From NCBI RefSeq assembly GCF_900112675.1, contig NZ_FOMQ01000001.1:124001-188000 (forward strand): a DNA stretch of 64,000 nt, read 5' to 3'. Every line of letters starts with the position of its first letter. Position 1 is the stretch's first letter. The stretch comes from Paracidovorax konjaci. GTDB taxonomy: Bacteria > Pseudomonadota > Gammaproteobacteria > Burkholderiales > Burkholderiaceae_C. Under the pieces are notes generated by a model. That model was not told the DNA's origin. It did no database searches and saw only the letters and a program-made list of their open reading frames with translations. Both the position numbers and the translations under genes were made by a program. Below, piece by piece: positions 19,588 through 29,201 of this stretch.

Positions 19588-22500
19588 TCAGAAATGCAGC
19601 CGGTAGCTGAAGAGCAGGCTGCGGGTGATGCCCTGCTGCAATTGCAGGCCGGATTTTCCGGTGCCCCAGGTGAGGCCCAGGTGGTCGCTGCCGAGCACGC
19701 TGCCGGCAACCCCCACGCGCAGCTCGTAGCCGGGCCCCAGCAGGCTGTGCCAGGTGCGGCTCACGCTGGCGTAGGGCCGCAGCCCCCGCGTGTACTCTTC
19801 CTCGTAGCGCATGTTGGTCGAGACCTGCAGCCCGTAGTAGCTGAAGCTGTCCGGGATGAAATAGTCCGGCCCCGGGATGAGGCCGGGCAGCAGGTAGCGG
19901 CGGTACTCCTGGTCGCGCGGCGAGAGCGCCGCCAGGTCGTTGCGCGAGAAGTCGTGGTGCGACCAGAACGCGCCGAATTCCAGCAGCGGCGCCTCCTGGC
20001 GGTAGGTGTGGGTATAGCTCAGCGTCGTGTGCCGCCCGCTGCCGAGGTCCGCGCCGGTCTGCAGGCGGTAGCGCTCGGCCGCGTACTCGACCATGAAGCG
20101 GTCCTGGCGCGTGGCCTGGTAGCGCAGGCTCGCGCCTGCGCGCTGCTTCATGCCCGCGATGCGCAGGGCCAGGCTTTCCTGGCTCGGCAGCTGCATGCCC
20201 AGTTCCATGCGCAGCGACAGGCGGTTGTCGATGCGCTGCTCGTGCTCGATCTGCACGGGCGTGTAGACCTGGAAGCTCACGCGGCGGCCGGCGCGCAACG
20301 TGGTTTCGCCGTCCGGATGGCGCCAGTGCAGGCGCGCGTCGAACACGCTTTCGTCGGGCGGATTCACCACGGTCAGCGGGTTGGACGACGTGCGGCGGAT
20401 GCTCGCGAAGTCCATGTCGAGCGCGAGCCGCGGGCTGAAGGCGATATGGAAGCGGCTGGCGCCCTCGTTCTCGTCCATGCCGCCCAGTTGCTGCAGCTTC
20501 ACGTAGCCGCCCGCGTGGTCGCTGAAGGCCAGCAGGCTTTCGGTGAGCTGCAGCTGCAGGGGTTCGTCCTCGCGCTGCTCGCCCTGCGCCTCGAAGGCCG
20601 CGCTCTGCGCCAGGCGCACATCGTCCACGGCACGCGCCGCATTGACGCGGTCGTAGCGCGGCAGACGCTCGTCGAACTCCTGCAGCAGTTGGCCGGTCGC
20701 GGCCTTGTCGTCCTCGGCCAGGGCCACGGTGATCTCCGCCCAGAGGGGGCGATTGGTGCGCTTGCCCTGGGCCTTGGCGTACTGGTGCCAGAGGAAGCCG
20801 CGCTCGGCCGTGTATTCGCCCGCGTCCTGGAGCCAGCCGATGGCGGTTTCCGCCGCGGCGTTGGACATGCGGTCGCGGTCGTCGGTGTCCAGTCGCAGCA
20901 ATTCACGCAGCACATCCAGTGCCGGATCGCCCGGCCGCTGCGTGAGCATGAGGCGCGCCCGCGCGATGCGGCGCGTGGTGTCCAGTCCCTCCTCGGTGAG
21001 CCAGCGCGCGCGGGCCTGCTGCGGGGTCAGCCGCTTGCCGGCCTCGCCCTGCCGCGCTGCACGCCATTCCCGCGAGAGCAGTTCCCGGCGCAGGCGCCAG
21101 GACCGGTCGACCTGCTGGTTCTGGTCCAGTGCATCGGCATAGTTCATGAGCCACAGGAAATCGTCCTGGTGCCGTGCGATGCGCGGAGTGAGGTAGCGCT
21201 CCAGCGCCACCTGCGGCAACGACAGCGCCTGGTAGGCGCCGGCCAGCGCATCGTGCACGTCTTCGTCGCGCGCCCACTGCCGCTCCTGTGTGGCGAGCAG
21301 CGTGCGCAGCGACACGGCATCGTTGCTGTCGATGAACAGCCAGATCAGCGCCTGCCGCATCTCGGACGAGTCGGGGCTGGCGCGCAGGCCGGCCTCGTAG
21401 TAGCGCCGCGCCTGCGCGAGGTCGCCCTGGTTCTGGTAGTAGCCGCCGGCCAGCCGCAGGAACTCGGGGATCGCCTGCAGACCGGCCATCGAGCGCTTGC
21501 TGGCTTGCGGGCTGGCGTCGATCTTGCGCAGCAAGGCCCCCATGGCGGCCCATTGGTTGCGGCTGGAATACACCGACAGCGCGTCCACGAGATAGCGCGG
21601 GTCGTCGAACTTCTCCCAGGCCAGCGCCGACACCTGGGCGGCTTCGAGCGGCTGGTCCACCATCAGCAGCCGGATCAGCGCGTCGTAGTCCGAGCGGTCG
21701 TGGTCCTGCGCGCGCACCAGCGCGCGGTAGGCCTTGACGGCAAGCGCCTGCCGCTGCCGGCTTTCGGCCAATTGGCCGGTCAGCCGCCAGAAATCCATCG
21801 CCGCCGCCTCCGTGGGCGCCTGGCGGCGCTGCGCGTCCTCCAGCCACTGCAGGCCTTCGTCCGGGCGGTCGTGCGTGAGGGCCAGCACGGCGGCGCGCAT
21901 CGCGCGCTCGGGCGTGAGCTGCTGCGGATCGGCCAGCAGCCGGCGCCAGGTGTCCAGCGCCAGCGTGGGCTGGCCGGCGCGCTCGGCCAACTGGGCCAGC
22001 AGTTCCACTGCGGCTGGGATCTTGCCGTGCTGCCGCAGGTAATCGATGGCGGGCTGCGGCTCACCGATGCGCTCGTAGGCCGCCACCAACTGCTGGATCA
22101 GCGGGAAGTCGTCGGGCCGCTGCCGCAGCTGGAAGCGGATGGCCTGCACCAGCGCCGTGTCGTCGAACTGCCCGGGCGCGATGCGCAGCACGGCCTGCCA
22201 GGCGGCATCCTTTTGCGTGCGCTGGGCGATGAACAGCCAGCTCTGCAGCGCGGTGCCCGGCCGCCGCGACCACTCCGACACCTGGGCGAGCCGCTCGCGC
22301 CAGGCCAGGTCGTCGGGCCGGGCCTGCACGGCGGCATGGGCGATGAGCCACGCGTCGTCGAGCTTGCGGTTCTCCAGGAAGACTTCGTAGGCCAGCGTAT
22401 AGATCTTCTCGTCGTAGGGCAGCAGGTGCGCGGGGATGGGCACGGGCGGTGCTGCTGCGGCCGGCGGGGCCGCTGCGGGCGCCGGCGCGGACGGTGCCGC

Positions 22501-23625
22501 GGAAGCGGGCGCCGCAGGTGCGGGACCGGCCATGTGCCACTGCCGCCATGCGCCTTCGGTCGATGCGTCGGCACCCGGCAATGCGGGGGGGCGCAGCCAG
22601 TGCGCTCCGTCGTCGTAGCGTGCCGCGGGTTCGGGGGACGGAGCCGGCGGTGGCGCGCCGTGCCAGGCCATGGGGCGCAGCATCGCGCCCACGGGCGGCA
22701 CGAGGGCCGCCAGCGCCGTGGAGCCCGCATCCTGCCACTGGTGCAGCCACGAAATGCGCAGGAGCTGGCGCACATAGCGGTCCGCCACCGCGGGCTTGCC
22801 GGCGGCGCGCGCCAGCTGGGTGATCATGAGCAGGATGTCGGGATCCCGGGCGAGCGGGCCGATCTCGCGCTCGGCCATCTCCAGCGCGGCCACCGGCCGG
22901 TTGCCCGATTGCAGCGTGCGCACGGCCGAGAGGTAGAACTCCTTGGCCTTGCCGGGCTCCGGCGTGACCTTGCGCGCGAGCAGGTAGAGCTCGGCGCTGC
23001 CGGCGTAGTCGCCCTGGCCGAGGGCTTCCTTGGCGGCGCGCTCGTAGAGCAGTGCGGCCTCGCGCGGGTCGGTGGCTTCCTCGGCCATCTTGCGGCTCAG
23101 GGCGGCGCCGAGCACCCGGTCCTGCAGCTCGGCGGCGCGGCGGGTCAGCACCAGGCGGCGCTCCAGCGGCCAGGGCTCGGCGGACAGCGCACGCAGTTGC
23201 CGCAGCAGGTCTTCGCGCATGGCCTTGCGGTAGGTGCCTTCGCGCTCGGGCGTGCGCTGGTATTCGGTGTATGACAGTTCCCAGAGCGCCCAGAGCGCAT
23301 CGCGGTGGATCTGCGGGTCGGGCGAATCCAGCGCGGGCTGCAGCGTGGCGCGCGCGTCGGCCATCTGGCCCACGGCGATCTGCCGCTGTGCCAGCAGCAG
23401 CCGCAGCCGCGGGTTGTCGGGGTCGCTGCGCAGCAGGTTGTGCAGGTAGGCCACGGACAGTGCCGAATTCTCCGTTTCCGCCAGGCGCCGCTCCAGATCC
23501 TGGCGCGGATAGAGCAGCCACAGCCCGCCGCCCACCATGCCGGCAAGCAGCGTGATCAGCCAGGGCGGCGCCAGGACGGGCCGTTCAGCGGCCTGGGCAC
23601 TGGAGCTGGATTTGCGCAGCAGCAT
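19588..23625 (-). CDS. pelB: Pel outer-membrane porin and TPR scaffold PelB
   Basis: PelB exports Pel through a C-terminal outer-membrane beta-barrel and binds PelA through periplasmic TPRs. The 1345-residue protein has an N-terminal membrane anchor (about 22-40), a long series of TPR-like helices (about 45-950), and a barrel ending in 'LLFSYRLHF' with the terminal Phe typical of BAM substrates. An Ala/Pro-rich linker near residues 365-400 splits the TPR region. It is longer than Pseudomonas aeruginosa PelB (about 1190 residues), mostly in that linker and the TPRs. Its 5' end overlaps pelA by 41 bp. Confidence 0.95.
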   Translation of the reverse strand: MLLRKSSSSAQAAERPVLAPPWLITLLAGMVGGGLWLLYPRQDLERRLAETENSALSVAYLHNLLRSDPDNPRLRLLLAQRQIAVGQMADARATLQPALDSPDPQIHRDALWALWELSYTEYQRTPEREGTYRKAMREDLLRQLRALSAEPWPLERRLVLTRRAAELQDRVLGAALSRKMAEEATDPREAALLYERAAKEALGQGDYAGSAELYLLARKVTPEPGKAKEFYLSAVRTLQSGNRPVAALEMAEREIGPLARDPDILLMITQLARAAGKPAVADRYVRQLLRISWLHQWQDAGSTALAALVPPVGAMLRPMAWHGAPPPAPSPEPAARYDDGAHWLRPPALPGADASTEGAWRQWHMAGPAPAAPASAAPSAPAPAAAPPAAAAPPVPIPAHLLPYDEKIYTLAYEVFLENRKLDDAWLIAHAAVQARPDDLAWRERLAQVSEWSRRPGTALQSWLFIAQRTQKDAAWQAVLRIAPGQFDDTALVQAIRFQLRQRPDDFPLIQQLVAAYERIGEPQPAIDYLRQHGKIPAAVELLAQLAERAGQPTLALDTWRRLLADPQQLTPERAMRAAVLALTHDRPDEGLQWLEDAQRRQAPTEAAAMDFWRLTGQLAESRQRQALAVKAYRALVRAQDHDRSDYDALIRLLMVDQPLEAAQVSALAWEKFDDPRYLVDALSVYSSRNQWAAMGALLRKIDASPQASKRSMAGLQAIPEFLRLAGGYYQNQGDLAQARRYYEAGLRASPDSSEMRQALIWLFIDSNDAVSLRTLLATQERQWARDEDVHDALAGAYQALSLPQVALERYLTPRIARHQDDFLWLMNYADALDQNQQVDRSWRLRRELLSREWRAARQGEAGKRLTPQQARARWLTEEGLDTTRRIARARLMLTQRPGDPALDVLRELLRLDTDDRDRMSNAAAETAIGWLQDAGEYTAERGFLWHQYAKAQGKRTNRPLWAEITVALAEDDKAATGQLLQEFDERLPRYDRVNAARAVDDVRLAQSAAFEAQGEQREDEPLQLQLTESLLAFSDHAGGYVKLQQLGGMDENEGASRFHIAFSPRLALDMDFASIRRTSSNPLTVVNPPDESVFDARLHWRHPDGETTLRAGRRVSFQVYTPVQIEHEQRIDNRLSLRMELGMQLPSQESLALRIAGMKQRAGASLRYQATRQDRFMVEYAAERYRLQTGADLGSGRHTTLSYTHTYRQEAPLLEFGAFWSHHDFSRNDLAALSPRDQEYRRYLLPGLIPGPDYFIPDSFSYYGLQVSTNMRYEEEYTRGLRPYASVSRTWHSLLGPGYELRVGVAGSVLGSDHLGLTWGTGKSGLQLQQGITRSLLFSYRLHF

Positions 23626-26455
23626 GGGTCAGACGGTAGGCAAGGACATCCGCGCCACCCGCGGCGGCGGCGGGCTGGCGTTCGGGGGCGAGCACGCGCT
23701 GGTCGGCGCGCACCTGGCAGCCGCGCGCATTCGCGAGGCTGAAGGCGATGGGGGCGTGGCCCTGCAGGCGGAAATCGGTGCGCGTACCGTCGGCCGTGGC
23801 GCTCCAGTCCGCAATGCGGGCGTTGGCTTCGAAAAGGTAGGGCGCGGGCTTGGTCGCCGGCGCGGGGGCGGAGGCCGGCGGCGCGCCCTCGGCCGCCGGG
23901 GGCGACGATGGCTCGGCCGTGCGCAGCCAGGCGGAGCCGCCCGTCAGGTGCACGTAGACCCCGCCCTCTCCGCTGCCGCGGTAGCCCGCCACGCCCTGGC
24001 TCGCCGCCACCTGGGGGGTGCCGAGCGCGGACGGCAGGCGCAGCGTGCGCAGTTCGCCGTCGCCGCGCACCCGCCAGCCACCGCCGTCGCGCGCGATGGC
24101 GATGGTGTGGAAGTCGCGCACCTTGCGGATGTATTCCGAGGCGAACACCGGGTGCAGCGGCTGCGCCACGGCCCAGTCGTACACCTTGCGCAATGCGTTC
24201 AGGCCGGCGCGCTTGCTGGTCGAGTACACGTGGTAGTAGATGTCCACGGCCTTGATGCGGCGGGGCTTCTCGGTCATCTCGAAGCTCTGCAGCACCTGCT
24301 CGAACCCGTAGTAGGGGCCGCGCCAGAGGTTGGTGTAGATGTTCTCGTTGGTGATGGGCGCATACACCTGGAGATAGCCGTTCTTCTGGATGCCGTGCGC
24401 GCCGATCGCCGTGAGCGAGGGGTTGGTGCGGGTGATGGACGTGTCGCCGCCGTTCATGTTGAGCAGTCCCGCGCGCTCGGTGATCTCCAGCGCCTCGGCA
24501 CTGGGGGCCGTGTCGCCCGACCACAGCAGGATCTTCACGCGCTTGTCGGGCGGCGCGAGGCGGCTGTTGATGTATTCGGTGGAACCCACGATCTCGCGCC
24601 GCAGGTCCATCGTGTAGCCCGGCACGTCCAGGCTCATCGCTGCCTCGGAGTTGTCGCTGAAGAGGCCATGGCGCACGCTGCGGTCCCAGAGGAAGGGGTG
24701 CGAATAGGTGTGGCTCGCCATCTCCACGTGCGGCAGGCGGAACATGCGCCGGGCGATGTCCTCCATCTCCGCGCTGGTGTCCGGGTGCAGGCCGTGGGGC
24801 GCCACTTCGGCTTCGATGACCGACATGGTCTGGGGCACCTGGGGGTATTTCTCGAAGATCTCCTTGAGCAGCACCTGGCCCGCATTGGGGCTGCCCGCGA
24901 GTTCCGCGCGGGAGGGGAAGCCGTCGCCGTCCACGTGCGAGAACAGCAGGCGGCGGCCGTTCTCGGTGGTGACGTCGGGCATGGGCAGCGGCTGCAGCCG
25001 CAGCGACTGCGTGAGGAAGGCGAAGGGGTCCACCATCCAGCGCGCGTAGTCGGTGCCGGGCACTTCCGTCACCACGAAGGGGTCGGTCACGAAGCCGCCC
25101 CAGGGCAGGATCGCGCCGCCGATGTAAGAGCCCCCGCGCGCATCGCGGTGCTCGATCAGCGCCCGGGCCGGCTGCTGCACGGGGGCGCCGTTGCGCAGCA
25201 CCCATTCGAAGCGCGACCCGCTCGAAGGCTGCACCGCCAGCTCGAAGCCCATCATCGGGTCCTGCGTGGCCACCTGCTGCTCGCCGCGCGGCGGGCTCGC
25301 GTTGCCCTTGATGCCCAGCGCGTCGTTGAACTGGCGGTCCAGCGCGAACCCGAAGTTGCCCATCACGGCGACCGGGGTGCGCTCGGCGAGCCGTGCCAGC
25401 ATCCATTGGCTCACGGTGCGCGTGCGCGCCTCGGGCAGGAAGCCCGAGAACCAGGTCACGATGCCGGCGTAGCGGTCCTGCAGGATGCCCTCGGGCAGCG
25501 GGTTGCGCACGTCGGCGTAGTCCACCACGTAGCCCATGTGGTTGAGCGGCATCTGCAGGAACCGGTGGGCCGACGAATAGTTGAGCGCCGGCGATTCGCC
25601 ACCGTAGTACACGATGAGCACGCGGCGGGGCGCCAGCTCGACCGTGCCCACGCCCACGGTGCGCACGTGGCCGTCGGTCACCCACGGGATGATGCCCAGC
25701 GCCTTGATGCGCTCGGCCGTGGCACGGGAGAGCTCCCGGTCGGTGGGCGGCACGTAGTCGATGGCCATCACCGGCAGGCCGTCGCGCTCGCGGATCGTGC
25801 GCAACTGGCCGAGCAGCCATTCGCGGTCGGCAGCCTTCACCTCCTCGTAGCGGCGGGTGCCGGCATTCCAGCCGCGGAACAGCGATTCGGCGGCCACCAT
25901 CTGGACCTTGTCCTTCACGCGCGGCACGATCTCGAAGCCGCGGTTCAGGATGAGCCGGATGCCCGGATACCGCTGGTGCAGCGTCTCGATCACGCGCACC
26001 AGCCCCTGCTGCTGGGCGGCCTCGTCGAACTGCTTGGCCAGGCGGTAGGAATCCAGCGTGTCGAGGAAGAAGCCGCGGTAGCCGCGCTCCCAGAGCGGGC
26101 CCACGACGCGCGTGGCAAAGAACTCGGGCCAATCCGCGGGGGTCTGGTCGACCACCTCGGAGTTCCAGGCGCCGTTGCGGGCCATCTTCCAGGCGTCGGG
26201 AATGTCGCGGAAATAGGCGCGGGAAGACTGCACCTCGGCCACCGACACATAGGCGTAGAGCGCACTGCCGGTCTTGGCGAAGGCCTGGGGGTCATAGCCG
26301 TGGTCGGGCTCCACGACCACGATGTCGAAAACCTTCAGCTCGGCCAGCGGTGCCGAGGGGCCGTAATGCAGGGCCACGGCTGGCAGGCCAGCCCATGCGG
26401 CCGCGCACAGCTGCAGGCAAAGGCAAAAAAACAACGATCTTAGGCGTCTGGGCAC
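23585..26455 (-). CDS. pelA: Pel hydrolase and deacetylase PelA
   Basis: PelA is the periplasmic modification enzyme of the Pel system. The 956 residues start with a signal peptide (about 1-22), then a glycoside hydrolase TIM barrel (about 25-290; 'FDIVVVEPDHGYDP', 'GFFLDTLDS', and Glu190 in 'VAAESLFRGW' as candidate acid). A reductase-like middle domain (about 275-440) precedes a carbohydrate esterase region where Asp509 ('SHVDGDGF'), His582 and His586 ('ASHTYSHPF') match the deacetylase metal site. A C-terminal beta domain follows, with a Pro/Ala linker near 850-870. First gene of the operon, it is preceded by a structured leader. Confidence 0.95.
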   Translation of the reverse strand: MPRRLRSLFFCLCLQLCAAAWAGLPAVALHYGPSAPLAELKVFDIVVVEPDHGYDPQAFAKTGSALYAYVSVAEVQSSRAYFRDIPDAWKMARNGAWNSEVVDQTPADWPEFFATRVVGPLWERGYRGFFLDTLDSYRLAKQFDEAAQQQGLVRVIETLHQRYPGIRLILNRGFEIVPRVKDKVQMVAAESLFRGWNAGTRRYEEVKAADREWLLGQLRTIRERDGLPVMAIDYVPPTDRELSRATAERIKALGIIPWVTDGHVRTVGVGTVELAPRRVLIVYYGGESPALNYSSAHRFLQMPLNHMGYVVDYADVRNPLPEGILQDRYAGIVTWFSGFLPEARTRTVSQWMLARLAERTPVAVMGNFGFALDRQFNDALGIKGNASPPRGEQQVATQDPMMGFELAVQPSSGSRFEWVLRNGAPVQQPARALIEHRDARGGSYIGGAILPWGGFVTDPFVVTEVPGTDYARWMVDPFAFLTQSLRLQPLPMPDVTTENGRRLLFSHVDGDGFPSRAELAGSPNAGQVLLKEIFEKYPQVPQTMSVIEAEVAPHGLHPDTSAEMEDIARRMFRLPHVEMASHTYSHPFLWDRSVRHGLFSDNSEAAMSLDVPGYTMDLRREIVGSTEYINSRLAPPDKRVKILLWSGDTAPSAEALEITERAGLLNMNGGDTSITRTNPSLTAIGAHGIQKNGYLQVYAPITNENIYTNLWRGPYYGFEQVLQSFEMTEKPRRIKAVDIYYHVYSTSKRAGLNALRKVYDWAVAQPLHPVFASEYIRKVRDFHTIAIARDGGGWRVRGDGELRTLRLPSALGTPQVAASQGVAGYRGSGEGGVYVHLTGGSAWLRTAEPSSPPAAEGAPPASAPAPATKPAPYLFEANARIADWSATADGTRTDFRLQGHAPIAFSLANARGCQVRADQRVLAPERQPAAAAGGADVLAYRLTHAAAQIQLQCPGR

Positions 26456-26580
26456 GAGCTCTGGTTTTATGGTGAAAACGTCTAAGGGTTTCCCTGGAGG
26501 CCAGGGAAACGTGGTGCCTTCGTTCGGCCCCCTTCAGGGGCGGAAGGCTCCCTCCAATGGGAGACATCGTGTCCCGATCA
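26456..26580 (-). promoter_or_regulatory. Structured pelA leader with several hairpins
   Basis: Upstream of pelA are three nested or consecutive inverted repeats. GTTTCCCTGG/CCAGGGAAAC is a perfect 10-bp stem with a 3-base loop (26488-26510). GCCTTC/GAAGGC encloses CCCC/GGGG (26516-26548), and TCCC/GGGA lies at 26549-26562. Together they would fold the pelA 5' untranslated RNA. I tried to match it to c-di-GMP-I (GEMM) and glycine riboswitch consensus and it did not fit. It is presumably regulatory, by an unknown mechanism. Confidence 0.55.
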
Positions 26581-26780
26581 ACGACACAATGAACATTTCA
26601 TAGAAAAAAACAATCTGCTACATAGTTTCGATATTGCCCGATTCTGTCGCACTTTCATGGCGATGGGATTCTTGGTGCAGCATCTGGACAGTGGGCTTTC
26701 CGCCCCGCGGGAATCCAGCGGCCCACAATGCCGCTGGTACGCAGGCCATCTTCGGCCGGATTCACCAGGGAGTTCAGCGC
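26581..26780. other. Divergent pelA / epimerase promoter region
   Basis: With the leader this makes a 325-bp gap. The segment 26581-26640 is strongly AT-rich, unlike its surroundings, and probably holds both promoters. On the plus strand TTTCAT and TACATA are 17 bp apart (about 26596-26624) as a candidate -35/-10 for the epimerase gene. No open frame on either strand looks coding. Confidence 0.45.
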
Positions 26781-27797
26781 GTGATACTCGTCACAGGCGG
26801 TGCCGGCTTCATCGGCTCACACACTTGCGTGGCACTGGCCGAGGCCGGGCTGCCGTTCCTCATACTCGACAACTTCTGCAACAGCCGCCGCTCGGTGCTG
26901 GAGCGGGTCGGGCGCATCACCGGCCGCGTTCCGGACCTGATCGAAGGCGACGTGCGCGACGAAACGCTGCTGGCCCGGATCTTCGCGGAGCACCGTGTCG
27001 ATGCCGTGATCCATTTCGCGGCCCTCAAATCGGTGGGCGAATCGGTGCGCGAGCCGTTGGCGTATTACGACAACAACGTGGCCGGCACGGTGGCGCTGCT
27101 GCGCGCGATGCGCAAGGCCGACGTGCGCACCCTGGTGTTCTCCTCGTCGGCCACGGTCTACGGCGAGCCGGCCTCGCTGCCGATCCGCGAGGATTTCCCG
27201 CTGTCGGCCACCAATCCCTACGGGCAGAGCAAGCTCATGATGGAGCAGGTGCTGGCCGACGTGGATGCCTCCGAGCCCGGCCGCTGGCGCATCGCCCGGT
27301 TGCGCTACTTCAACCCCGTGGGTGCGCACGAGAGCGGGCTCATCGGCGAGGACCCGCAGGACATTCCCAACAACCTGCTGCCCTACGTGGCCCAGGTGGC
27401 CGTGGGGCTGCGCGAGCGGCTGAGCGTGTACGGCGGCGACTACCCCACGCCGGACGGCACGGGTGTGCGCGACTACATCCATGTCTGCGACCTGGCCGAC
27501 GGCCATGTGGCGGCGCTGCGCTACCTGCGCGAGCACCCCGGCCTGCTGACGGTGAACCTGGGCACGGGCCGGCCCGTGTCGGTGCTGGAGATGGTGCGCG
27601 GATTCGAGGCCGCGAGCGGGCGGCCCGTGCCCTACCAGGTGGTCGCCCGCCGGCCGGGCGACGTGGCCGCCTGCTGGGCCGACCCGGGGCTGTCCGAGCG
27701 CCTGCTCGGCTGGAAGGCCCGCCATGGGCTGGACCGCATGTGCGCCGATGCATGGCGCTGGCAGGACGGGGTGGCGCGCAGCCTGCTGGCCGGCTGA
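26781..27797 (+). CDS. GalE-type UDP-hexose 4-epimerase, probably UDP-GlcNAc/GalNAc (PelX-like)
   Basis: This 338-residue extended SDR has the NAD motif 'GGAGFIG' at residues 6-12 and the catalytic Ser123 and Tyr147-x-x-x-Lys151 ('NPYGQSK'). The length equals E. coli GalE. At the position of E. coli Tyr299 ('PAYWAD'), which blocks N-acetyl sugars, it has Cys298 ('AACWAD'), as in the human enzyme that also takes UDP-GlcNAc/GalNAc. Lying divergent to pelA, it probably supplies UDP-GalNAc for Pel, as PelX does in other bacteria. The start is GTG at 26781 with a GGGAG site 8 bases before; the open frame upstream lacks family similarity. Function in Pel is inferred from location and residue 298. 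Confidence 0.88.
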   Translation: MILVTGGAGFIGSHTCVALAEAGLPFLILDNFCNSRRSVLERVGRITGRVPDLIEGDVRDETLLARIFAEHRVDAVIHFAALKSVGESVREPLAYYDNNVAGTVALLRAMRKADVRTLVFSSSATVYGEPASLPIREDFPLSATNPYGQSKLMMEQVLADVDASEPGRWRIARLRYFNPVGAHESGLIGEDPQDIPNNLLPYVAQVAVGLRERLSVYGGDYPTPDGTGVRDYIHVCDLADGHVAALRYLREHPGLLTVNLGTGRPVSVLEMVRGFEAASGRPVPYQVVARRPGDVAACWADPGLSERLLGWKARHGLDRMCADAWRWQDGVARSLLAG

Positions 27798-27866
27798 CGG
27801 CCACGGGGGAAGGAAGAGTCGGGGCGGCCCTGCGCTCGGGGCGCCCCGCGGAAGAGGGCCGGGCCC

Positions 27867-29201
27867 TCAGGTGGCCGGACGCGGGATGGCTTCGCCCGGG
27901 AGATGGCCCGGTGCCGTGGCGGCGTCGGGCTGGGTGTCCAGCGTGGCGGCATGGATGGCGGCTTCCTCTTCGGAGAGCAGCGCGCCTTCCCACTTCGCCA
28001 CCACGGCGGCGGCGATCGAGTTGCCGACGGCGTTGGTGGCCGAGCGGCCCATGTCGAGGAAGGTGTCCACGCCCAGGATCAGCAGCAGGCCTGCTTCGGG
28101 AATGTGGAACTGGTTCAGCGTGGCGGCGATGACCACGAGCGAGGCGCGCGGCACGCCGGCCATGCCCTTGGAGGTGAGCATCAGGATCAGCAGCATGGTG
28201 ACCTGCGTCTCGAGCGGCAGATGGATGCCGTAGGCCTGCGCGATGAACAGCGTGGCGAACGTGCAGTAGATCATCGAGCCGTCGAGGTTGAACGAATAGC
28301 CCAGCGGCATCACGAAGCTGGACACCCGGCGCTTCACGCCGAAACGGTCCAGCGCGTCGAGCAGCTTGGGATAGGCCGCTTCCGAGCTGGCGGTGGCGAA
28401 CGACAGCAGGAAGGCTTCGCGGATGTTGCGCAGCAGCTTGAACACCCGGCCGCGCAGGGCCATGAAGCCGGCCGCGATCAGCAGCGACCAGAGGATCAGC
28501 AGGCCCAGGTAGAACTGGCCCATGAAGACCGCGAACTTGAGCAGGATGCCCAGGCCGTTGGTGGCCACCGTGGCGGCCATGGCGGCGAACACGGCCGGCG
28601 GCGCGAAGCGCATCACGTAGCCGGTGATCTTCAGCATGGCGTGCGAGAGCTCTTCCACGCAGCGCACCAGCGTGCGGGCCTTGTCGCCCAGGCTGGCGAG
28701 CGCGATGCCGAAGAACATCGAGAACACCACGATCTGCAGGATCTCGTTGTTGGACATGGCTTCGGCGAACGACCGGGGCACCAGGTGGTTGATGAACTCC
28801 TTGAGCGTGAACTTGCCCGTGGCGAGCTGCGTGGCCTGGTGGGTCTCCGGCAGCGGCAGGCCGAGGTTGGCGCCCGGCTGCAGCACGTTGGCCAGGATCA
28901 GGCCCAGCGCCAGCGAGATCAGCGAGGCCGTGAGGAACCAGGCCATCGCCTTGACGAACACGCGGCCCACCGAGGAGGCGTCGCCCATGTGCGCGATGCC
29001 GACCACCAGGGTGGAGAACACCAGCGGCGCGATCAGCATCTTGATGAGCCGCAGGAAGATGTCGGAAATGATCGAGATGTATCCTGCCACCCCCGCCTTG
29101 TCTGCGACGTGGGTGTTGATCAGGTATCCGACGAAGATGCCGAGCAGCATCGCGATGAGGATGCTGACGGTGGGTGGTAGCTTTCTTTTGTTCTCAGGCA
29201 T
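27867..29201 (-). CDS. Dicarboxylate/cation symporter (DctA/GltP family)
   Basis: A 444-residue DAACS-family carrier with about eight membrane segments and two re-entrant loops. Recognisable motifs are 'RLIKMLIAPLVFSTLVVGI', 'FATASSEAAYPKLLDAL' with the serine-rich hairpin, 'GYSFNLDGSMIY' and 'GVDTFLDMGRSATNAVGN' with the substrate and cation-binding Asp and Asn residues. It probably takes up C4-dicarboxylates or glutamate with protons or sodium. The start at 29201 gives 'MPENKRKLPPT', normal for the family. There is no adjacent two-component sensor. Confidence 0.9.
   Translation of the reverse strand: MPENKRKLPPTVSILIAMLLGIFVGYLINTHVADKAGVAGYISIISDIFLRLIKMLIAPLVFSTLVVGIAHMGDASSVGRVFVKAMAWFLTASLISLALGLILANVLQPGANLGLPLPETHQATQLATGKFTLKEFINHLVPRSFAEAMSNNEILQIVVFSMFFGIALASLGDKARTLVRCVEELSHAMLKITGYVMRFAPPAVFAAMAATVATNGLGILLKFAVFMGQFYLGLLILWSLLIAAGFMALRGRVFKLLRNIREAFLLSFATASSEAAYPKLLDALDRFGVKRRVSSFVMPLGYSFNLDGSMIYCTFATLFIAQAYGIHLPLETQVTMLLILMLTSKGMAGVPRASLVVIAATLNQFHIPEAGLLLILGVDTFLDMGRSATNAVGNSIAAAVVAKWEGALLSEEEAAIHAATLDTQPDAATAPGHLPGEAIPRPAT

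Noticed and set aside
19579-23274. Open frame of over 1200 codons antisense to pelB
   Set aside because: High GC at third positions removes stops on the other strand. The sequence is Arg/Gln/His-rich and without motifs; pelB is certain.
26456-26580. c-di-GMP or glycine riboswitch in the pelA leader
   Set aside because: The conserved aptamer bases of neither class are present; only generic hairpins are.
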